Below are positions 1 to 12,277 of a stretch of 64,000 nt of DNA, piece by piece (position 1 is the first letter of the stretch; every line of letters begins with the position of its first letter). Source of the stretch: Lichina pygmaea. Taxonomy: Eukaryota > Ascomycota > Lichinomycetes > Lichinales > Lichinaceae. Under the pieces are notes generated by a model. That model was given only the letters and a program-made list of their open reading frames with translations. It was not told where the DNA came from and ran no database searches. The stretch lies in the NCBI GenBank assembly GCA_963422465.1, contig OY730173.1, positions 2,728,001 through 2,792,000 on the forward strand, given 5' to 3'. The translations under genes and the position numbers were made by a program.

Positions 1-8
1 GGGAGTAA

Positions 9-3000
9 TCATTGGAGTGCAGCGCAGGTGTGAGCGTTGTCATCTTGTGTCGATTGATCTGCAGCAGTCTTTAGCCGAGCTTGGAGACGTGGATGAAGGA
101 AACCATTTACTGCATAGTAGTGGTAAAACTTCTTGACTTTCTCGGCCACCTGTCGTGGGCTGAGGTGACTCCAGTCATGTACCAACTAGTAAAACCAATC
201 AGTCTAAGTTCACAGATCTGTGTGCATGGAAGCTTGTCATAGACTGCGTCAAGAGCAATGACAGTGCTCACCCGTTGGAACATGCTGAATGGCCCTAGCT
301 TGTGCACTTTTCTGAGTATCCCGAACGTGCTCAACTCCTCGTAGGTCATGCTTGTGGCAGTCAGTGTTAGTCTGTGGTTTCAGACCTAGGTGAGAAGAGC
401 GTGCTTACCCCATGTCAACTTCATCGCTCTGGACATATTCCTTTGTGATGGGCTCCAACTCGGCGGTGGGAACCGCGTCCAAGAATTCCCTCAGGACTGG
501 GAGTTTGAACTCCGTCTCCGCCCACGCTATAAATTTTCTGAGGTCGCTCTTCGAGATGCTCCCGATGGGATTGATGTCTGCTGAGCTGCAGTCGTATTTT
601 GTGAAGTACCCCTAGAGTATGGAGTCAGCGTCTTTCAAAGAATCACTTGCAACACACTAGGCTTACCCTAAGTGCTTCCCCAACGTTTGCAGATCCTGCA
701 AGATGATGTCAGTACGCCAATCATGATACTTGCTGAATACTTGTGCGACAGGAGTGATACCAAGGACCAACAAAGAGCCTCCTCCAGGCCTTTTCCGAGT
801 AGTGGGCAGCATCTGTGCAAATTCGTACGCCGTCACCTTGAGCACCCGTTAGCACGTGTGGAGTAAACCGACTGACTCCAGCACTACCATGCGAGATCGA
901 GCCTGGATGTTCTGCAGCATTAGGCTCTCTGCCAGGGTTCCACCTTCGGTTTTGAACTTGGGCTCATACTCGAGGTGCTTGATGACGAGGTTCCGTTGTG
1001 CATTATAAACTTCATCGATGTCGAGATTCACATGGTACGAACTGATAACCTTTGACAGATCTTTCGCGCGCTGTCTCGTCTCCTTGGAGGATTGTTTGGC
1101 CATACCTAAGTAGATTGTATGAAACAGTTGGTTGCAAAGCTCCTCAGCAGTTGTCGGCAGTCTGTCCACGTATTTGGCTAGACGCTTGCAATCTGCAATT
1201 GCTTGCTTATTCCCTTCTTCGATGGCTTTGATGACTAGGCAGCACATCGAGTACACAGTGACAGCAGTGGCACAAGAATCTGGCAAAGTTAGCCGCAGCA
1301 TCGCTAGATCCTGCAACTGGATAAATCTACCTATGCCACCTGAAAGCGGAACAAGGTAGCCAGCCGCCCCGGATCTCCTCAGATAATCCCAAAGCCAGCA
1401 GCCTGTTGACATGGCAATCTCTTGTTCTGGCTTCAGATAGGAGGGTACCTTCGGCGATGTAGGTGAAAGAAGTGGGTTACGATTATCAGCATCAGACATC
1501 AGACTGAAGTCTGTCTCCACACGCATGTACGGCTCTGCTTTGATGGCCTGTAGACCACGGGACGGCTGTTGAAACCAAGCGTTAGCTATAGGCTGTCATC
1601 GAGAAGGATATAGAAAGCATACTGCGGATCTGTATGCCCGGACCTCCTCAAGATCAACGGTGGCAGTAATCACTTCGACATCACTCAACGAGAACTGTGA
1701 GCTCTGTGCCAAGAGCTTGCCGTTGATGATGACTGAATCCAGTTTATATCAGTACGCAGCCCTGTGCCAGTGGGCCAGAAAACAAAACACACTCATAGCA
1801 GAGCCATCGAAGTATCTGGAGCAAATGAAGTAAGCCTGACAAGAAACAGATGACATGTTATCGAGTCAAAAATGACGGCCGAAGAAAAGCCGACGTACAG
1901 CCTATCGCCACTGCTTTTGATTAGCCTAGTTTCAAGCCAGAGCAACGAGAGCTTATCCTTACTCGCAGCCTTGCTGGTTCGCATAGAGATATATACCTCC
2001 ATTCTTGCGAGTGGCTTCCATTATCAGCGAGATGCGAACATCTAGCTTTCGGAGAGTATGATGGGATGCAGAGCTGTTTCTGTAGATGGAGCACGCAATT
2101 TAGTCGCGATGGACATGAATCCAAACGCCCGCCTGATTGTACTCACGTTATGATCTCAACACCGTTCAGGCTCATATGGTTATGTGGAGAATCTGGTGTC
2201 TGAAGAAACTCAGCACAGCTACTCATCTTATGATCACTCGAGAAACCCCTACGAAAAGCTCCTCGCAGGTTCTAGCAAGAACAATTAGTATACAGATTAC
2301 AGCGAGCTTGAAGAAGAGAATAATCTCACTCTGCACCAAAACAGGTATCCGGTGTAGAAACAACAGCATCGCCAATCATGACCTTGCTTCTGCATTGTAG
2401 CTTGCGTATCATGCGAGGAAGATAGTACTCCTCACAGTGTCGGGGTCGAGCCCAGGGAATGAAATAACGCATTTCCCTATACTAGAGGAAAGAAATATCA
2501 GTGCTGAAGCAAAGAACAGAACCCGCAGAATCTTTACGTTTCCATCTTCGGCGAGCCAGAGTTTTGGGCGAATCAGCAAGATCTGGCCATTCAAGCAGAT
2601 GATGCGGCAGTTGAATCTGTTGTTGCGGTGGACCACCGGCATTCCAATGTCCAAGAGTATCTCATGACAGGACTCATCTGTGAGCAGACGGTACAGCATC
2701 TCCCAGCAGTGCAGGTAAAAGTCATTTTCGAGCAGATGATCCTGGCAGCTGTATCCACATATCTCAAGCTCCGGACCAACACGTAAAGAGGCTCCTGCGT
2801 CTTTGGCCTTTTGAATTGATTCAACAATACGCTGCAGATTTCCTGTGACCATGTTAGTTGGCCAGAAACAAGCAAGGAAGCTCAGCTCAGAATTAGTAGT
2901 TATTTAACAACGGCTCTTGCTACTTGAGGTTGAGATCATCTGTATGAATGGAACTGGCTCTTGGTACATGCCTTCCCAGTCCAATGCCCATTGATTCAGC

Positions 3001-3032
3001 GCACAGGTCGCAACAGTAACAAGGTGCCCCAT
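9..3032 (-). CDS. QNS1: Glutamine-dependent NAD+ synthetase, 16 exons
   Basis: Makes NAD+ from deamido-NAD+ and glutamine with ATP, the last step of NAD synthesis. Exons read on the minus strand are 3032-2972, 2842-2538, 2481-2330, 2271-2253, 2199-2147, 2079-1963, 1910-1899, 1815-1793, 1732-1623, 1565-1331, 1279-888, 836-761, 695-667, 611-409, 350-272 and 185-9. They give one frame of 680 residues ending in TGA. The N-terminal nitrilase-fold glutaminase shows the family triad Glu45 (GPELEICGY), Lys114 (LLIRPK) and Cys169 ([10 protein letters not shown]). The C-terminal synthetase has the SGGIDSCAT ATP loop near residue 360, then [27 protein letters not shown] and [16 protein letters not shown]. 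Length is close to the usual 700. Odd points: exons of only 12, 19, 23 and 29 nt, and a GC donor on intron 1. The gene looks intact. The start is the methionine of [15 protein letters not shown], as in homologues. Confidence 0.95.
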
Positions 3033-3431
3033 CTTTTGCAGGTGTATCAAGTCTTCTCAAGCCAAGCATCTGTCATCATTCTGTTTTGGAATATCACCTG
3101 TTGTCTCAGGGACGCTGTGTGACTTGGATTGAATTTGGCCTGTTGGATGTCACGTCTGCTTAGTCCCCCTTAGAGTGCCTTGCTCCTGTTGATTGGTGGT
3201 TTTCAACGGAGCTGGGAGAATCATTTTTCCGGCAATTTATCTCTTGTTGTGCGATAGATGTGACTGCGGGGAGACCTCAGGTCACGTGCCAGCGAAGCAT
3301 CGTCAATGCACCGTCAAAATGATAATTCACACTGCGATACAGCACCGTAAGAGGTCCGTGTAATTTTCAACAGCGCAAGGAGCAGCTTGCAATCTGTGAG
3401 ACGTGGAATTTCTCTTCTTTTATCGGCCGCA
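3033..3431. promoter_or_regulatory. Divergent promoter between QNS1 and the tryptophan gene
   Basis: These 399 bp separate the start codons of two head-to-head biosynthetic genes, so they must hold both 5' UTRs and both promoters. An upstream in-frame ATG at 3387 would add 15 residues to the tryptophan protein. I see no convincing TATA box or CPC1/GCN4-type TGACTC site; CAAT-like and TTTTATC stretches are present but weak. Confidence 0.6.
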
Positions 3432-5763
3432 ATGGATCCCTCACCTCCATTGCAAGCTTCCAAGCTGGTGTTGATTGACAACTATGACTCGTTTACGTGG
3501 AATGTCTATCAGTATCTGGTCATGGAGGGCGCCAATGTCACGGTGTACCGGAATGACAAGGTCACCCTCGACGAGATTATAGATTTGCGCCCGACACAGC
3601 TCGTCATCAGTCCCGGGCCTGGACATCCTGACTACGATGCGGGTGTGAGCCGGGACGCGATCAAGCACTTTGCCGGAAAGATACCGGTCATGGGTGTCTG
3701 CATGGGCGCGTAGGTACTTGAAGAACAGGTTGATCATACGCAGCTAAGAGCATGCGACCAGGCAGTGCATCTTTGCAGTTTTCGGCGGCCAAGTCAACTC
3801 TGCGGGAGAGATCTTGCATGGAAAGACGTCCCCTTTGCGACACGATTCCAAGGGACTGTTTGCGGGTATTCCCCAGGATGTTCCAGTCACGCGATACCAC
3901 TCTCTGGCGGGCGCCCATCCGACGTTGCCGGACTGCCTGGAGGTGTCGGCGTGGAGCGAGAGGGGCAAGGGTGGAAGCAGGACAGACCCCATCATCATGG
4001 GCGTCAGACACCGCACCTATGTCGTCGAGGGTGTGCAGTTCCACCCTGAGAGCATCCTCACCGTGGAGGGTAAGACGATGCTCAAGAATTTCTTGAGGAT
4101 GAAGGGTGGCACGTGGGAAGAGCACCCGCCACCGGGTCAGGGGGCCGGTCCGTCCAACGGAACGACGGAGGATGAAGCTGCGGTGGTCGGGTCAAAGTCT
4201 GCCAAAGCGGGCTCCATACTCGAGGAGATATACGAACATCGGAGGGCGGCGGTCGCTTCGCAGATGCAGGTTCCGTCGCAGCGATTGAGCGATCTGCGCG
4301 CGTTGTACGAGTTGAACCTCGCGCCACCGCTGATATCGTTCCCTGCTCGTCTGCGGGATTCGCCTTATCCGCTTTCTTTGATGGCGGAAATCAAGCGGGC
4401 TTCGCCTTCCAAGGGCGTCATCTCGTTGACGTGCTGCGCGCCGGCGCAGGCGAGGGCGTACGCGCTGGCAGGGGCCAGCGTGATCTCGGTCCTGACGGAG
4501 CCGGAGTGGTTCAAGGGCAGCATCGAGGATCTGCGGGCGGTGCGGCAGGCGCTCGAAGGGTTTCAGAACAGGCCTGCCGTGCTGCGAAAGGACTTTGTCT
4601 TCGACGAGTACCAGATCCTGGAGGCGAGGCTGGCGGGTGCCGACACGGTCTTGCTCATCGTCAAGATGCTGGACGAGGACCTCCTCCGCCGGCTGTATCG
4701 GTACTCGGTCTCGCTGGGCATGGAGCCTCTTGTGGAGGTCAACAACGAGGCGGAAATGAGGGTTGCCGTCAGTCTAGGCGCCAAGGTCATCGGCGTCAAC
4801 AATCGCAACTTGACGAGCTTCGACGTGGACCTGGGAACGACCAGCCGCCTCGCGGACATGGCCACAGATGCGGCCTTTATCTGCGCCCTCAGCGGCATTG
4901 CCAGTTCGAAGGACGTCGAGGCGTACCGGTCGAACAGGGTTGGCGCGGTGCTCGTGGGCGAGGCCTTGATGCGTGCGGCTGATCCGGCTGGGTTCGTTCG
5001 TGGTCTGCTTGGCGGCGACGCGTCGAGGGTCGGACCGGGAGCACCCCGCGAACCGCTCCTCGTCAAGGTCTGCGGCATCCGGACCGTGGACGCCGCCAGG
5101 GCCGCTATCGAAGCGGGCGCGGATCTCCTCGGCATGATCCTCGTCAAGGGCCGGTCACGTACGGTCGAGCAAGACGTCGCGGTCGAGATCTCCCGGACCG
5201 TCCACGGGAGCCACAAGGAGAGGCCTGTCGGGCAGCATGCATCACGAGGAGCGGCGTCTGCAGACTACTTCGACCACCAGGCGAGCCTCGTGCGGTGGAG
5301 CCCTCGGCCTCTTCTCGTCGGCGTCTTCCAGGACATGCCGCTGTCGTACATCATCGACCGGCAACGGGAGCTCGAGCTGGACATTGTGCAGCTGCACGGG
5401 TCCGAGCCGGTCGAATGGGCCTCGCTGATTCCGGTGCCGGTCATACGCAGCTTCGCGCCGTCTTGTCCGGGCATCGGTCGACGCGGGTACCACGCCCTGC
5501 CGCTGCTGGACGCCGCGGGCGGCGGCTCGGGCGTGCAGCTCGATCCAAGCGCGATCGACGGCGCGTTGCGGCACGACGCAGGCGTGCGGGCCTTCTTGGC
5601 CGGCGGACTCACGGCCGACAACGTCAAGCGCGTGCTGGACTCTCTGAGCCCGCCCATCGCCGGCCGTGTCGTCGGCGTCGACGTCAGCAGCGGCGTCGAA
5701 CACGACGGGGCGCAGAGCCACGACAAGATCCGTGCCTTTGTGGCCGCCGCAAAGGCCATCTGA
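3432..5763 (+). CDS. trpC: Trifunctional tryptophan enzyme: GATase, IGPS, PRAI
   Basis: Three activities of tryptophan synthesis in one chain, as in Aspergillus trpC and Neurospora trp-1. One intron, 3710-3761 (GTAGGT...CCAG, branch-like GCTAAG), joins exons 3432-3709 and 3762-5763 into 759 residues. Residues 9-215 are the glutamine amidotransferase of anthranilate synthase: nucleophile Cys90 in GVCMGAQC and His187/Glu189 in FHPES. The intron lies just after Cys90. Residues about 255-520 are indole-3-glycerol-phosphate synthase, with [10 protein letters not shown] (Lys304) and LRKDF (Lys369). Residues about 525-759 are phosphoribosylanthranilate isomerase, with KVCGIR (Cys530) and GVDVSSGVE (Asp733). 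The amidotransferase must pair with a TrpE-type synthase encoded elsewhere. I chose MDPS at 3432; the in-frame ATG at 3387 is an alternative. GC content rises sharply in the IGPS-PRAI part. The gene appears intact. Confidence 0.96.
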
Positions 5764-7493
5764 TGAGACGATCTGGATAAGAGGTCACAATCTGGATGAG
5801 ACTATATGATCTAGACGATTCCACGTTTTATTTTGTCTTCTCGTTTTTCATTCTCCGGAGATTATTTCCTCCTTCTGCTCCTCCTCCTCTTCCTTCTCCT
5901 TCGTCCCAGACTGGATCACCTACAACACCAATCAAAAATCCGTCACGGGCAGACGGATATTCATCTACAGATGTATGCAAGGTACAAGACAATGTACTCC
6001 CGTAGGTGAATCGGTTCTACCGGGTACGGGACAGAGATGGGTAGTGTCTCTAGAGAAGCACCAGGTGGGAGGGTTTCTACAACGGACAGAGTGCGGATGG
6101 CGTACTCGGATCGTGCACCTGGATCGTGCACCTGGATCGTGTACCCGGATGGTGTACCCGGATCGAGCCAAGTCCACTTCAATGTGTGGGACTGTCAACC
6201 CGTCATGATTATCTACAGTATGGGGAGTGGCAGATACTGTAACTGAACGTTGCAATTGGCTCAACCTCGGCGGTTTGGAGGTACTATAAGCTCACGGTGC
6301 AGTGATCCACCGGTCACTTCTTACAGCGAGTAAATTACAGTAGACACAGCAAGTACCGTACCGTACCGTACAGTACCGTACTTGCAGTAAGTATTGTACA
6401 GTACTTGCAGTAAGTATTGTACAGTACTTGCAGTAAGTATTGTACAGTGCTGGAGAGCAAGTACTGTACATCACCCCCCATCACAGTGCCTCTCACTTAT
6501 ACACGTTTTCCAAGCACAGAAACAGCCTTTAAAGATTTTTTGTGTAAAGACTGGAGTGAGTATCCGTTCGGTTGAATGGCTCTATCGTGAACAATGACTT
6601 TGTCCACTTTTTTTTTGGGGGGGGGGGGGGAGGTGGGGTTCGAGTGTGTGGGGAATGATGGCATGGTAACTGTGAAGAGTAGAGGACTGGAGGGTTAGAT
6701 GACTGGAGAGAGTACAGGTCTGTGGAGTGTAGAAGACTGTGGAGTGTAGAGAACTGGAGAGAGTAGAATGAAGACTGTGGAGTAGAGAGGACTGTCGAGT
6801 GCAGAAGACTGTCGAGTGTAGAGGAGGCTTGTTGACAATGACAGGGAGTCGAGATGTTAGAGTCGAGATGTAGGGTCAAGATGTAGGGTCAAGATGCTGA
6901 AACAGATGCTGTGCTGTGGCAGAGAGATGGCAAACAGAGTGAAGATGGTCAGCAGAGTGAAGACAACAAGACTGTATAGCAGTGCAGTGCAGCACATGCA
7001 CACATATACATCTCATGTGTCACTTGCGCAGGCTTCACTAATTCGCCAACCTCTTCAACGATCTCTTTGATTTGCTGTTGATCGAGAGCTTCTTTTCTCA
7101 CTCCCTGCTTCACTCCCCTGTTCATTCCCCTCTTCACTCTCTTGCCCACTGCCTTGGTCGCCCTTGGTCGCTCTTGGTCACCAAATAGCAGCGCTTCCCT
7201 CTGTCCCACTCACCGCCTCCGACTCCTTGTTCTCCAGATGATCGAACCAGTCCAATCTTCTCCTCGTCTTTCTGCCATTACTCAAAGCCACTTGAAAGCC
7301 ACTCTGTCTCGTCATTCGATGCTGGCTCTGCGCTTTCACTTGTGCGCTTGCCGGTCCCTGGGTGCGTGAATATCGAGGAGAGGAATCAAGGAGTGGGGAA
7401 GAAGGGAGAAATCAAAAGGACAACGAAGAAGAGAGGAACCAAAGTGCAGGGCAGAAGAAAAAGAAAGAGTAGAGAAGAGAGAAAGAGAAAGAG
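5764..7493. other. Gene-free stretch with short tandem repeats
   Basis: No supportable gene. The stretch holds the 3' flank of the tryptophan gene, a CCGTA run and a 23-bp tandem repeat (listed separately), a T8G13 mononucleotide run near 6609-6630, and an irregular purine-rich repeat of the type GACTGTGGAGTGTAGA between about 6670 and 6830. The last 200 bp before 7494 are the purine-rich leader of the BRCT-WGR gene. Confidence 0.6.
6380..6448. repeat. 23-bp tandem repeat, three perfect units
   Basis: The unit beginning ACTTGCAGTAAGTATT occurs three times without change (6380-6402, 6403-6425, 6426-6448). It is preceded by a short CCGTA pentamer run at 6353-6370. Each unit contains the GT donor-like string GTAAGTATT, which may attract false intron calls. 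Confidence 0.85.
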
Positions 7494-9004
7494 ATGGCGA
7501 GCATGAAGAACCCCTTCAAGAGATACGTCATCGCTTTCACCGGCGACTTTGGTGAGCCGAGAAACCATAGATCCCTGGAACGCTGGATCGCGGGCAGCGG
7601 CGGCATCTTCTCGGCGACCGTCACCGCGGACGTGACACATCTGATCTGCACGTGGGACGATTGGACGAAGAGGGTACTCAAAGGTGGGTTGATGGGCCCC
7701 CCTGCATTTCTCTGGATCCATGTCGTTGCGACACATCTCTCTCTCGCGCGCGCGGGGACGAGCGAGCCCGGAAAGAGTTCCCCGTCCCGCGAGCACTGCG
7801 TAGAGCTTTCCCCCTCGACAAACGTCCCAGCTGGATCGGACATGGGATGCGGACGTGGATAGACAACGAGACTGGGAGAGAAAAGCGTGCAGACTGATCA
7901 AGTGTTCTTTCCGTGTCCCCTTGTCCCCGACCAAGGCCAGGGTCGGGGATTGGGCCCGACATGTTTTCCAGTGCGCCAAGCCTTGAGACTCGACTCGATA
8001 ATGATCGTCAATTACGACTGGCTCCGAGACAGTCTCTTGGGCAAGCGGCCCAAGCGGGAGAAGGCCTACCTCTTGCAAACGGTCGAGAGGGAGAAGAGGA
8101 GGGAGGACAAACTCGAGAAGCGGGCAAAGAGTGAAGGTGCGTGCGGGGGTCTTGATCCGGCTGGGTTGAAGTTGCGTGGTCTCCAGCGTCGACGCTTGAT
8201 TTGGCATGCCACTCTCGGCTGTCTCGTATGCCCTGCTCGGTTCGGTGGCTGCGATATCCAGCATCGAGATGCCTTTGGATGCGCTGACGTGGATCCAACG
8301 ACCAGCCGCGCAGCGGTTCAAGGACAGCTGTCTCAGCGCCGAGGACGAGACGTTTTCAAGTGAGTATTGTCCATCCCGGTGATATTCCCCTGTGGAGACG
8401 GTCTTCGTGTCGGTGCAACGGCAGACGGGTGACGTTGCCCGACAATGCAAGGGGGATACCACATCTATCGCGACGTGACGCTGTTTGAGTATTCGGTCAT
8501 CCTTTCCCGAGTCGACATGCGGACGAACAAGAATGAGCGGCATCATCTCAAGGTAGGCGCATCGACAGACATCCCCATTTTCAAGCAGCTTTGCGTCCCC
8601 ACTATTTTGCGAGTCAGACCAGCCGGTTTTCGGACGCCTCATCGAATGGCAGCGACACAACCAAGGATGATCCACACGAAACTAACAACTCCCCCTGCCC
8701 CGAACATCAGCTGTACGAGTCCAACGCTCTCCCCCACCTGTACACCGTAGGGACACGGTTCACCCGGGTGGGTGCGTCGGACAAGCACATCCTGTGTCCG
8801 CTCGCGAGCTTCTTCGACGAAGCTTTTGCCCGCTTCCGGGCCTTCTTCAAGCAGAAGACCGGACTCGGCTGGGAAGATCGACTGAGCAAGAAGAAGAGGG
8901 CGGCACTCGAGGCCGACGGATCGCTCTTCCGGTATCTGCCACCTGTGTTGGGGAGGCCGAGGGGCGTGTTGATGCCGGGGAGGGAAGCCGACGACGACGA
9001 GTGA
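7494..9004 (+). CDS. BRCT-WGR domain protein, 5 exons
   Basis: A 267-residue protein from exons 7494-7683, 7972-8136, 8306-8359, 8452-8552 and 8711-9004, all with GT...AG introns and matching phases. Residues about 9-95 form a BRCT domain (YVIAFTGDFG, THLICTWDDW, IMIVNYDWLRDS). A charged basic segment follows (about 98-118). Then comes a WGR domain (YHIYRDVTLFEYSVIL, LYESNALPHLYTVGTRF, FFKQKTGLGWEDRL) and an acidic end. WGR domains occur in PARP enzymes and bind DNA ends or nucleosomes, but no PARP catalytic domain follows. Short BRCT-WGR proteins are widespread in fungi and little studied. A nuclear role at damaged DNA or chromatin is an inference from the two domains. The exact ends of the 54-nt third exon are the least certain part. 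Confidence 0.85.
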
Positions 9005-10281
9005 TGAGCGATGGGTGGGGAGTGACGAGTGGCGAGTGGCGGGTGACGAGTAACGAACGACGGGTCGTGGAGGAGCGACAGGGCTCTTTCCATTTGATGA
9101 CTGAATCCAAGAACCAGTACATGAGATCACAGAACTCCCATCGAAGATGAAGTCATCAGCATCCAGAGGTCTTGGTGCAGGATAGGGTAGCTTTTCCTCC
9201 ATCGACAGACAGCACCCATTCGTATGCTCTTCGAGGACCTGTCCGGACAATCACAGTGCAACACCGCACAGTAGGGTACTGTACTGATATGTTCTGTTCC
9301 AGTCTCTCCAAGCTGACTCAGGACAATCACGACAACCAATGAGAGTTCATTGAACGGATTACAAACGTACTCGTTCATGTGATCTTGGAGGGCCTGTCCA
9401 ATCTCTCCTAGCCGACTGTGCCGACTCAAGACGATCAATGAAAGTCCATCGTGCGGAGAAGTCCATACAACATCCGAACATACCCATTCATACAATGTTT
9501 GAGGACATGTCCACACAGTCATGACACAATATACACTGTACCACACTGAACAGCACAGTATCATACATACTGGTATGTTCTCTTGACATCTCTTCAAGCC
9601 AACTCAAGACACCCAATCGTCAACAGAAAGTCAGTTATCATCAAAGATTGGTCATCAACAAAGGTGATCATCAACAGAAGTTAGAGGCAAGATCTGCCAT
9701 ATCAACTTGGCAGCAGAGTGGAGAAGATATCGTTGCATCATGATGACGCAGATTTCTGCAGATCTCTACAGATTGCTGCACGTCCCTGCTGTCAGGCAGA
9801 TTGGCATGTATGTACGTCAGACACGTGGCTTGGGTTGCGATGGGTAGATTATGTAATCTATCTGACCTTTGTACTTACGTACTCTACAGGTGGTATGTAC
9901 AGGAGTACCGAGCGTACAAGAGCACAAGTGCTCATCTACAATAACAAAAATCAGCATAGAGGTATGTGAGCTAGACAGAGTATTCTTTCTTGGTGAGACT
10001 TCTTATTTGTGTATCACAAGAACTCAATGGTGAGAAGTAATAGATTGTGTACTACACTTTGTGGCAAAAAACCTTTTCCATATGTATTGCCAGGCACTTG
10101 CTTGTAGCTATGCTATTGCAATTGGCACTGCCACTGCATTTGTAGTCTGTATTCTGTTGTTGATAACTTGTTTTGTTTGGACTTATCTCAGTTCAATGCT
10201 GAGCTGTTCCAAAGTTTGATGATAAGAGAGAGAGAGAAAGAGAGAGGGAGGCAGGGGAGGGAGATGGTGGGAAAGACAGAG

Positions 10282-10313
<32 letters not shown>

Positions 10314-10844
10314 TGTAGCAGACAAGAAAAGAGATATGCAAGATCAACATGATGATGATGATGATGATGATGATATAGATCACAAAAAGAGAACAAAGCT
10401 GGATAAACTGATGTATAATGCTGATAGATGGTGATGAAGGAGATGATGGTGACGACAATGACAATCGTGAACGGGGCATGACAAATGAATGGCAGACTTC
10501 AAACACCGCCACAGATGGGCCTGGACTCCGGCTCTGGCGCGCTTCCCGTTGCCATTGGCGCCCCCTTCCAGCCTCCCCCAACGGACCGATTTTGGGTTGG
10601 TATTTTCCGCTCTGGGAGGCTGACGCGATGCTCCGGCAGAAAGCAAGCAAGCAAGCAAGCAAGAAAGCAAAGCAGGCGGGTCCTCCAACCGGGAGATAGC
10701 AGCCGGAGGACGTCGGAAGATGACCCGAGATTCGGAACATAGATCGGACATTAACAGGCAGGATGGACAGGACGATGACGGTTGCCAGCCGAGATATCAA
10801 GCACATGCACACGCCGAGAGAGATTGACGGACGACGTTCTCGTT
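9005..10844. other. Convergent intergenic region
   Basis: This lies between the 3' ends of the BRCT-WGR gene and the nsdD-like gene. It is AT-richer than the genes and no frame in it looks coding. It holds short direct repeats of the type AGTGACGAGTGGCGAG just after 9004, GT and GAT microsatellites near 10.3 kb, and an AAGC run at about 10640-10662. The part next to 10844 probably includes the 3' UTR of the GATA gene. Confidence 0.55.
10282..10374. repeat. GT and GAT microsatellites
   Basis: A TG dinucleotide run (about 10282-10312) is followed within 40 bp by a GAT trinucleotide run (about 10349-10374). Open frames across it are repeat artefacts. Confidence 0.9.
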
Positions 10845-11949
10845 TTAGCTCGGTGGAGGAGGTTGCTGAAGTTGACCCACACCGGGCCCAGGTCCCGAAC
10901 CGACACCTGGAGCGTGGCCGTGGCCCGGACCGGCGGCCATGGGCTTGGGCCGTAGGGACGAGCCAGCCAACGAGGCCTTGGGGCCTTGTTTTCGGGTGAG
11001 TTTGGCGTAGTCTGGCTCGAGCGGTCCGGTCAGCCATCCGTCGGGCTTCTTCGACCGCGGGCGGGGAGCATCGAAGGGGGGGGGAGGGGTTGCGCCGGAC
11101 ACGATCGAACAAAGAGACGACGGTAAAGGCGCAAGGCGAAAGGATCCAATCGCGACCCTGAAACTTACGGAGACCACACGCGTTGCACAACGTCCGGGCG
11201 CCGTCCGGACCGCGTCTCCACTCTGGCGTTTCGGCCCGGTTGCAGCTGTGACATCGACCCGGCGGTGCCGCTCTCTGGAGGTGGAGCGTCAGCGTCGTTG
11301 CCCTGGACCGCCAAGGCCCGCCAAGGCCCGCCAAGGCACGCCCAGGAGAGCCAAAAGGCCAGAACCTGGCCGACCGATCGAGCAAGAAGAGACGACGGAG
11401 AGAACTCACGCCTCGTCGTTTCCTCGCGTCGGACGCGAGAGAGCCGTTGGATTTCCCGTCTTCGCCGGCGGCGCTGGGGTCCTCGATCTCAAAGTCGCCG
11501 GCGACACCCTTGAAGGGCCGTTCCTGGGCGTGTCGGCTGAGCTCGGCGTTCCGCTCGCTGACCAGCGTCTCGCGTAGCCGGCCCAGCAGGTCGTGTATGC
11601 GGTGTTGATGCCGCATCATCTCGTCGCATTCGTCGATCGTCGGCAGCATGCCCGGCACAGGGCCGTTCCTCTGCGAGTTGCGCGCTCGATGGCTGTACTC
11701 CCTCGAGAACTCGGACAGACGGGCGCTGCTGTCGGCCATCTGGCGTTCGGCGCGTCAGCGGGGGGGGGGGGGGGGGGGTTAACGGGAGCGGGCGAGGCGC
11801 CACGGGAGGACGGCTCACCTCTCTGAGGGAGGCCTCGACGTCAAAGTACTCGAGGTGTCTCTTGACCGAAGTGCCGTGGTTATCGCCGCCGGCTCGAAAG
11901 GTCGGCACGGTCGGCTGCGGCTCCCGAGGCAGCGACGGTGGTGGTGGCT

Positions 11950-11998
<49 letters not shown>

Positions 11999-12245
11999 AG
12001 GAGGAGGTGGAGGCGCCCGCGTGGCATCTCGGTCGGCGAAGGACGGCGTATACGACGGCGCGTGGGGCACTTCGTACGCGCCGAAGGACGGATGCAACGG
12101 CTGCGACGCGCTCGGCGGAAAGTGAGGCGGTAGGTACTGGTTCTGGTGGTAGTGGTGGCCGTTGCCGCCGTAGCCGAACGGGGGATTCATCGAACCGGCA
12201 GACGTCGGCGGTCGGTCATGCCGGGGCGAGAAGGGCGGAGGCGGG

Positions 12246-12277
<32 letters not shown>

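Noticed and set aside
1899-1910. 12-nt exon as an artefact of over-fitting
   Set aside because: Kept as real: both flanking introns have standard ends, phases match on both sides, and leaving it out would delete conserved GDR residues.
4563-5759. Minus-strand frames opposite the IGPS-PRAI part
   Set aside because: Shadows of the high-GC coding strand of the tryptophan gene.
6353-6448. Possible CRISPR-like array
   Set aside because: Units are directly adjacent with no spacers, and the organism is eukaryotic; it is an ordinary minisatellite.
10183-11181. Long C-terminal extension of the GATA frame
   Set aside because: It ignores the splice sites that restore HYAKLTRK and runs into GT and GAT microsatellites. 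The spliced end at 10845 fits the family.
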